Assembly (NCBI GenBank): GCA_001579985.1
Contig: LRSR01010521.1
Span: 1 to 20,005 of the forward strand
Length of the DNA stretch: 20,005 bases
Direction of reading: 5' to 3'
Source: Hypsibius dujardini
Lineage: Eukaryota > Tardigrada > Eutardigrada > Parachela > Hypsibiidae
The notes beneath the pieces were generated by a model that saw nothing but the letters and a program-made list of their open reading frames with translations, searched no databases and was not told the origin of the DNA. The position numbers were made by a program, and so were the translations under genes. This document shows, one piece after another, positions 1 to 9,100 of the stretch (the first letter of the stretch is position 1; each line of letters begins with the position of its first letter).

Positions 1-58
1 TGTGTTGTGGTTTACTGTTTGGAATTTTTTCAGCACGCTGGTCGTTTATTAGTGTACA

Positions 59-161
59 ATGGATGCTGCTGCAGAAGGTTCTTCTGAGGTGGCAAACACC
101 CTCATGTTGCTTCCCCATAATCTGCAGCTGATTGTCCAGCCCACCGGCGCCAATACATGCG
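59..161 (+). CDS. Exon 1: N-terminus and start of the PR domain
   Basis: ATG at 59-61 opens 34 complete codons and leaves one base of the next, ending TGC-G before a GTAAGG donor. The G joins the AA at the start of exon 2 to give a Glu codon, so the phase-1 junction is exact. The segment from LQLIVQP to Cys34 leads into the PR fold completed by exon 2. The start is favoured by an in-frame stop nine bases upstream. Confidence 0.7.
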
Positions 162-3100
162 GTAAGGACGGCACCTCCATGGGCTATCAGGCAGTTTACA
201 ATGGCCGAATCCTGATGATTAATTGATTCACTGCAGTTTCGATGTTTAATGGCCCGTTATCGATAGATCGGTTGATTTTGTGGGACTGATTTTTTGAAAC
301 CTTCGGTATTGCTTTTGTTGTTCGATTGATTGATTGATTTATTGCGTCTTTCATTGACTACTAGATTGTTCCAAAAGAAGACTTTACTGCTGATTTATTT
401 ACTAGCTCGAGGGAAGCTTTGTTAAAATGTCAAGCAATCTTGAGATTTATTCGCGCGTATGTTAGTTAGTTTTCTTTGATGAATAAAAAGGAAGCATCGC
501 CAATCGACCTTCTTTTTATTCCAGCAAATCGTAATGTTACTGTTGTTGTTACGAGTACTGTATTGTTATTTTCTCACGGGGAACATTATGGAGTCAATCG
601 TGAGCCTCTGTCTAATAAATTTGCATGTGAGACTGAAGATGGAAAATATTCGAAACATCTCATCCTGACGAAGAGCGCAGTTGGGATCAGCCAGATCAGC
701 ACTTGATTGATTGATTTAGTCCATCACCCCAGCCAGATCAGCACTTGATTGATTGATTTAGTCCATCACCTCAGCCAGATCAGCACTTGATTGATTGATT
801 TAGTTCATCACCTCAGCCAGATCAGCACTTGATTGATTGATTTAGTTCATCACCTCAGCCAGATCAGCACTTGATTGATTGATTTAGTCTATTACCCCAG
901 CGAGATCAGCACTTGATTAATTGATTTAGTCTATCACCTCAGCGAGATCAGTACTTGATTGATTGATTTTACGATGCTTAATAAGAGTATTGAAAATGAA
1001 TACTTTTCATTTAACTTTATTACACTTTTGTTATGAACAATATAGATTTCTCTCTTTTCTGATGCTTAAATCAGTTCAAACCAAATTTTCGGTTAATTGA
1101 AACGTATTTTATATAAATATACCAGGTGCGGGAAAGCTTTTGGCATTGGCCTTCGCAGGCCCTCGCCTGAACTGTGTGTGTGGTATTGATAAAATATTTT
1201 CTGCACTGGAAAGCTCACTTTGATGGCTATCCGAATCACTTTCAAAATCGAAATTCAGGTCGTTAAATCAGAAATTGTTTCGGAAAACCCAAGGACCAGC
1301 ACTGTTTTAATTTGTCCCATGGACCGTATTTCAGATCTCCCTCAACTTTAAAGCGAATCTAAAAAACCAAAACGGCAAACTATAGATCTATGTCAGTGTA
1401 CTGTACAAAAAAAATATCAGAAATATTCAATCAATCGTGCACCACTAAATTGAGGGAGACCTTTTAAAAAGAATTTAAACATTTTCAGACAAGTGGTCTG
1501 AATGGTGTACGGGTCCGGGTTCACGCTAAGAACTTTCTCAGTTGATATGCGATTGGGATAATTTCAATCATATTAAAGAGCCCAATTATTGCATCCTTTT
1601 TTACTGAAAAATAGTGTTTTTCGTTGCATTTCTAGTCTCCAGTTGTGGTCTAAAGTTACAGATGCACGATTTAAAAAATTGGCTGAACTTGACACTGCGA
1701 CGTTTTCTTTTTTCTTAAAACCAAAGTTGCCGCAAATTGATTTTTTTTTCTTTTGCATGGGATAGCCCCATCAAAGTACTACAACATACGTCTTATAAAT
1801 TTTTGTTGCTCACGCTCTGCTTTGAGAAATGCGAACCAGTTTTGATCTGTGTCAGCGAATTTGACAAAATCTGCCATTAACCAGGCCATGCTTAATTTGT
1901 AGATGCTGCCACAAACCAATGCATAGCACCTGTGCTGCTCCTGCCCCAACGTCAAACCAAGCAAATGTTTTTACAGATCTATAGGTCTTCTTTCGAAATA
2001 AAACATAACTTTTTTTTCATATAGGTCATATTCAACAGTTCATATAGGGTTACATTCAGCAATCTTATTGTAGTGCCAAAAGTTCTCTCGCACCTGGTAC
2101 TACTAAATACATTTTTTAAACGTATTTTTATATTTTATATTTACATTTTTTTACAAGTTTAGTTTAATTTTGTATCAGGTAATTTATTTACCATGAAAGA
2201 GAGAGATTTCTAATTATTATTTTATCAAGAAAAATAAAATTTGCTGCAAATTTAGACGTGTTTTTTATGTTACTTTTACTTCCGCCTTTGATGTTAGGCC
2301 TTTTGTTCTCCATCGGTCGATTGATCAATTGATTGATTGACTAATCAAGTGATTGATTGATTAATCAACTAATTGATTAAACTAATTGACTGATTGATCA
2401 AGTGATTGATTGATTGATTGACTAATTGAGTGAGTGATTGAGTGATTGATTGATTGATTGATTGCTCTTATGCAAAATGTCATGTTTCCCTCCTCTTCGC
2501 TCTTAATATATATCTCTGCTGCTTTTTAGAACGAAAAATTCATGCTCGCTGTTTGATCAACACATCCACCGTGTTCGGCCCGTTGATCGCTCCGCGACGA
2601 CCCATCACACTTAGACCAGCAAGCCCACCGGCTTCCGTGTTGCCTCTCCTCACCGCGGCGGATCTCTCCTTAATAGAATCGTTCGATGTGTCCTCCAACG
2701 CCACTTGTAATTGGATGAAGTTTGTCCGCTTCGCGATGCGCGACGGCCTCGCCAACATGGAAGCCGTGCAACGCCGCGGACAGCTCTTCTTCCATGTAGG
2801 TGTCATTTAAATATATGTAAAAGTTATTTTAATAAAATGATTCGAAAATCTGCATTTCGTTTTAAATTTTGTTTTATTTTATTTTATTTTATTTACTTAA
2901 ATTCATAAAAATAGAAAGCGGCATTCCAAAGCAAATTTATACTCAAAATCACTATATTTACGTTCAAATATTTGGTCATTTTGTTTAAGATCTTATTTAA
3001 AATGCTAAATTGAAGTGGCTTTATTTTTAATAGAATACTTTTTTATTTAAATACACTTTTTCTTTGAATTTATTTAATGTTTTATTTAAATTCACAAAAT

Positions 3101-4974
3101 GGACATCGACAGTTTAGAGCATATTTTAATTTACAATCTTAAAATTTACTGGAAATGCTCGGTAGGCACACACATGGTCACAATTTTGGGTGGTCTGAGT
3201 TTGAGCCATCAGGGTAGTCTGAGTTTGAGCCACTCTCGGCTAGAGATTGCCACTGCTTTCTCCTGAATCTTTGATTTAATGCGTCCGGCTCAGCGGAAAA
3301 ATTAGATTGAGCAAGCTACTCTAAATTCCGCCAAAATACACAAGCTCAATCAATCGATCAATTGAGTCATGGCTGCATGGTCAGCTGTGGTCAAGAGCGA
3401 GTGCACGCGGGGACCTAATTCGGCTCGAACTCGGACCATCCTTTTTGGCTTAAAGTTAACCACCCAGAATTGTGGCCATGTGTGTACACCATACATGCAC
3501 GTTATTCATCATTTTTTCAAATGCTAAAAGACTTGGCTGTTCTTTTAACTCAAACAGGTTTGTTATTTATTGCAAACAAAATGTACCGGTGGATTTATAT
3601 TTATTTAGTGCTTTGTTTAAATGCAAGCACGTTATTTAAGTAAGACTACTTGCAGGTGACTCGAGACATCTCCCGAGGCGACGAACTAATCGTCGCCCTC
3701 TCCCCGTCCCTCATCGCGGTGTTGGAGAAGTCTGCCGCAAATATGTGGTCGCAAGGCATGCAAGAATTAGACGGTGGGTAAGAAGTTATGTCTGTCAGTT
3801 GTTGTTCTGTTGTTTACATTGTCCGTGGATTGATTGATTGATTGATCCATCGGTTTACTGCTGTAGTCCCTCAACCAATCAATCACCGGGTGGGTAATGA
3901 GTTGTGTCTGTCAGTTGTGTTCTTTTTATCGTGCGTTGATTGATTGATCCATTGGTTTACTGTAATAGTCAGTCAATCAATCAATCGCCCGGTGGTAACT
4001 GAAAGTTACAAGTTTATTTAGCAAATCTGTTTTTTATCAAATTTTAGCAAATCTGTTTTCAGGCAATTGATTGAAATAGGATCCGATTCTGATCCGGCCC
4101 TTATCTGTTTGATTTGCTACAGAGTCAACGAGTGGTTCGATTGACCGCGATTACAGTCACGTCCATCTGGGCATGCTGGTCCAACGAGTTGTCGATGTCC
4201 TAAGACTGACATCCTCCACGCAAGACGTACTACGTGATCGCGTCCTCCAGCTAGACTACACCGCTGCTATTTTCCTGCGGAGATTGATGGAATCACAAAT
4301 GGATCCTGCGACTTGGCCGTCGTTAAACGTCTACATGAAGAGAGTTCTTGACCGCCTCACAAAGTGGATGGCCCTGCCAGTGGGATTGCGCTCAGCTCAA
4401 CTTAGTTCTTCCAACGGTCAGGATATAGGAGTGCATTGGATTTATATTTTTGCCTCTCCGCCTGCTTACTGCTATATCTGTCTGTCTTCCTATTAGTCTG
4501 TTTCTTTATCTGTCTGTCTGTTTATCTTTCTGTCTGTCTATCTGTGCCGTCTGTCTGCTGTCTGCCTGTCTCTTCGCCTGTTTATTGCTGGATGTTTGTC
4601 TTGCTATTTACCTATCTGTCTATCTGCATGTTTGTCTGTATACCTGTCTGTCTGTCTGTCTATGTGTCTGCTGTTCTGCCTGTCTGGCCGTCTGTCTGCT
4701 TGTGTGTCTGCATGTGTGTCTATTTACGATGTTATGTACCTCAAAACTTTGTTTACGTGGGTTTTTTTGTAGCAAATTCGTATCCAGAAGCTATTCCGCT
4801 GTCTGCGACAGCCTCCCTCTTTCTTCTTTCGCCAATGTGTTCGCTCAAGGATCTCACCGTTCCCTTATTTCTTGAACCCGTTCTACAGCCTATATTCCCG
4901 CAGTGGTCTGTGCCCCTAGTCGGGATCCAATTGGCCGCGCCAGCTGCACCTAGTAGGTTGCCCATGTTTGTTTC

Positions 4975-5013
<39 letters not shown>

Positions 5014-6063
5014 GCCTGTCTGTCTGTCTGCCTGTACCGCGTGTCTGTCTGTAAGGTTAATATGGCTCATAAACTAAATCCTCACTTTCCTTTTACAGTC
5101 CCCTTATCTCAAAGTGCGTTCGCACCCGCACGTGTCTTGTCTAGGAGTAGCGATGCAATCTCATCTAAGCAGCTGCAGTATACGGCATGTGTCGATGACA
5201 TTGCTAGCGATGAATTCGGATTGTTTTCGAGCGAGGTAAATGGAGCAGCATCGACGTCGGCAATCTCACTGGAAGGTGGCGCGACCTTCGGAGAGTCGAC
5301 TAAGGTGGTCCTTTCCTTGGAAGATGTCCTGTCTGCCGAGGAGGAAGGCGGGCCTCACACAACGGCATTTCTGAAGTACATGGCTGAGTGTGAGGAACTC
5401 TTCAACAGTACTTACGGAAGCGATGGTGGGTACCACTGAAAGTTCCTGGCAGGGGATACAGGACAGGCAGACAGACTGGCAGGTTGACTGGTAAACAGAC
5501 AGGCAGACAGACAGACTGACTGGCAGACAGGCAGACAGGCAGACAAGCAGACAGACTGGTAGGTTGACTGATAGACAGACTGACACAAAAAGATACAAAT
5601 AGGCAGACGGACTGACGGACAAACAGACTGGCAGACAGATGAACGAATAGACTTGAAAGGCAAACAACACACAGACGCAGAAAACCATGCGTACACATTT
5701 AGACGAAAATCACACTGGTACCGATTGAATTTGTGTATTGGCCTTGTGCTGTTATAGAATCCGGAGAAAGTCTATCGACTAAGGCAAACTGGATGAAGGA
5801 ACAGAGGCAATCGTATGCTCAACTCTGGTTAGAACATCAACGAAAGTGCATGCCAACTCTCGTCGACTCCGTGCCGGAGAAGGTCAATCCGCTTTTCCCG
5901 TCTCCGATGAGCGATGTCCTACCATTAGATGATGATGGTTCGTGTCAATGTAATCCTGGGGTTCCCATCTTTCTCAGACAGGCAAACAAGCACATCGTAG
6001 TTAGAAATATATAGAGGATAGTCAAAGAAGCAGTAAGACAAATCGGTATGCAGAAACACAACC

Positions 6064-6101
<38 letters not shown>

Positions 6102-9100
6102 GCAGGCAGGCAGGCAGACAGACAGGCAGACAGACAGACCAACAGATTGATAGACAGGTAACAGCAAGTCAGAGATAGTGTAAGTGACACGTTTTTTGTA
6201 CAGGCGTGGACGGCAAAATATCTACGGGTCGGGTGGAGGATCTTGTAAAGCCCATGTCTGAGCGAGAGGTTCGGCGACAACGCCGAAACACTTTGAAAGA
6301 AGATGCGGAACGTCGCAAGGCAAATAAACGGGCCCGGAAGGCTGGGCACTTGAAAACGGCTATCCCTGGTGCTGCATTCGTCTGCCAAGGTGTGGAGGCG
6401 ATTGGATCCCATTCGAACATTTTCAGCGAACTTGATGAGGAAGGAGGACAGGGTTTGGAGGAATTGGAAGAGCCGAAACGAAAAGGGAAAAGGACGAAAT
6501 ATTTCAAGCAATTGACCTTAACGGAGAGCAATAAGCCTTTGGCCGACAGTTTCCGACCCGCGCCCCCCGGACTCGATGGAGACGTTGAAGTGGGAGAATT
6601 CGGGCCTATTCCGAGAGATTTTACTGACGATGTGGGCAAGCCGAAAAAGATTGCCGGGCGAGTTAGAAAGTCGTCGACGAAGGAATTGCTGTTCCAGTGT
6701 CGTTGCTGTGACGTGTGTTGCACGACGAAAACTAAGCTGAAAAGACACATCACGGTGAGATAATTTAGGCAAGCGGGCAGACCAGCGACAGACACTCAGA
6801 CAGACAGAGGGTTTGTCGTTTCAGGCTGAGCATGGCAGAAAAAGTAAGGAATCGCGGATCCAATGTCGTCACTGTGCTATGCGTTGCGCGACGAAATCGC
6901 AGCTGAGAAGACACATCGCGGTGAGATTTTTTGGCAAGCGGTGAGATTTTTTGGCAAGCGGGCAGATACGGACAGACAGACAGACAGACAGGCGGGCAGA
7001 CAGACAGAGACCGGCGGGCCCACAGGCAGTTCAGACAGACAGGCAGGTAGGCAGACAGACAGACAGACAGGCAAGCAGGCAGCCAGACAGACAGACAGAC
7101 AGACAGGCAGACATATAGACAAACAGACAAGCAGACAAACGTACTGAGGCTGATCTGCAGAGTAATTTTTTGCAGATCTGACAGGATTTGTCGTTTCAGG
7201 CTGAGCACGGTACAACAATTTCCAGTATTAAGTGGTGCAGAATCTGTTTTGAAAGCTTCGAAACTGTGGCTGCTACTAAAGAGCACTTTGAGAGCCATCG
7301 TAACGATGAGGGAAAGCTTCCTTGTTCCCTATGCGAGGACGCATTTACGAGATATGAAACTCTGACACGGCATCGTGCCCTTAAGCACGAACAAGCTGGC
7401 GAACTTCAACCACAACTTCTCAGGAAGCGGCCGAAAGGAAAAGCATTTAGCGACCCGGTGACCGCAACCTCGACCAAGGAGACCGCCGTTAATGGCGATC
7501 GGATTGACGAGGATAACCTTCGCTGCCAATTGTGCGGTGAAAGAACGGTCTTTGAAAACTCGGAGGCTCTCCTCAGTCACATGCGTACGGAACACGCCTA
7601 TGAGTTCCTCAGTCGCCAAGCGGAAAAGACAACGACCGACGTACGCCCTCACCGGTGCTCGGTATGCTCGAAGGACTTCCAGTATGCTGGTACTCTCGCC
7701 TTACATTTCAAGGTTTGTGTTATCTAAATACAAGTCAGTCAGTCTGCCTTTCTGCAGGTCTCTGCTTGCATGTCTATCTCTTACTGTCAGACTGTTGATC
7801 TGTCTGTTTGTCTGCCTGTCTTTCTTTCTGTTTGTCTGCCTATATGTCTGTCTGTCCATCTGTCTCTCTGCCTGTATGTCTTGTTCTCTGTCTGTATGTC
7901 TGCTCATGTGACTGTCTGTATGTATCTAACCCGTTTTTCAGGCATTACATTCGGATCTGCCCTACACTAACTGCCGGATCTGCAAGGAAGAATGCCGCAC
8001 GTTCCAGGTGTTCAAGGCGCACATGAAGGGCCACTACGTGGACGGGCGCCTGCCGTGTACACACTGCCCGAGCACCTTCGCGACCATCGTGCAATTCACT
8101 AAGCACGTCCGGGCGAATCACTTAAAGAGGCCTCGTCCGCCGCCGTGCAACATCTGCAGCGTGCAGCTCAACTCGATCACGTGTGCGCGGCAGCACAAAC
8201 AACTCGCGCACGGAATCGGCGAGGTTAGCGTTGATTAACATTCACCTTAAAACCGAAATTAAACCAATAGTTAATAATTCATTTCGATTAGACAAAACGG
8301 CGAATTTTGAGTCAGAATGAAAGTGGCGTGCAAGAAAATGCCGTTAACCAAAACGGCGATGAAGTAACGTAATTTTACAAAATTTTATTTCGGTTTTCTG
8401 TAAAATACATTTGAAATTTATTACTTGCGTAGGGCGTAACGCAATATTACACAACCTACTCCAAAGATCGCTCTTCCGAAATTAAATCAAATTAATTCAT
8501 TTTATTTCACCCAAAATGGCGATTTATATTAGAATTTCTAGTGTTGAAAAAATGGATCTGGAATAAATTAATTGAGCAACACTTTAACATTATGACGCGA
8601 CATTATGATTACAAGTTAACATTATGATGCGCGGTGCCCGGGTTGAATTAAATTGATTAGTCTTTTTTGACAAATTGTTTTGTATTAAATTCAAAACAAA
8701 TTACGTGGAAATAAATCATCGCGAAAATGGATTATCAGGCGATCCGTGGCTGTCGGCTCTGCGGAGCACTTAAGAAGAATCCACAATCGTTGGCGCAGCA
8801 TTTCCGCAACCACCATCCGAATGAGTCGCCGGGCTACCGACCGCGGGGGGATAATACCTTTAAAGTTGCCTGTACCCACTGTTCGGGTGTCTTCTCCAAT
8901 GATGCCACATTAGAGAGGCATCACAAGGATCAGCATTGGAAAGTGTTGGGGCTGCCGATGCCGCGGGTGCGGGCAGTCAGGGCACAACCGGGGGAAAAAG
9001 AGTGTCTATCCGGACCGTGCACGGTCTGTGGGAAGAAGTTCAACGTGACGGGCACGTCCAATGGACTGTGCTTACGGCGGGAGCACATGCAGGTACATTC

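Larger units (their letters stand above)
162..2529 (+). other. Intron 1 (2368 bases), repeat-rich
   Basis: Donor GTAAGG, acceptor TTTTTAG, phase 1. From the 5' end it holds scattered TTGA/ATTG runs (about 205-350), a 42-bp minisatellite (691-967), an inverted-repeat element (1121-2100), AT-rich DNA and a (TTGA)n tract (2316-2465). No coding exon was seen inside it; a 76-codon open frame near 476 has no supporting features. Confidence 0.65.

Noticed and set aside
691-967. CRISPR-like array
   Set aside because: The repeat is continuous with no unique spacers and sits in an intron of an animal gene; it is a minisatellite.
4436-5077. Long open frames rich in Cys, Leu, Ser and Val
   Set aside because: They run through (TCTG)n arrays, which lack stops in several frames; only the non-repeat segments 4773-4952 and 5099 onward fit as exons.
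5266-5698. Three overlapping minus-strand frames with apparent hydrophobic, Cys-rich protein
   Set aside because: Produced by the (CAGA)n array of intron 6 read in reverse; no start context or domain.
5925-6795. Minus-strand frames of 80-208 codons
   Set aside because: They lie opposite exon 8 and its repeat-filled introns; the plus strand has the finger motif and matching splice phases.
6863-7147. Plus-strand frame rich in Asp-Arg-Gln-Thr
   Set aside because: Translation of the CAGA array in the wrong frame; exon 9 uses another frame that gives a C2H2 finger.
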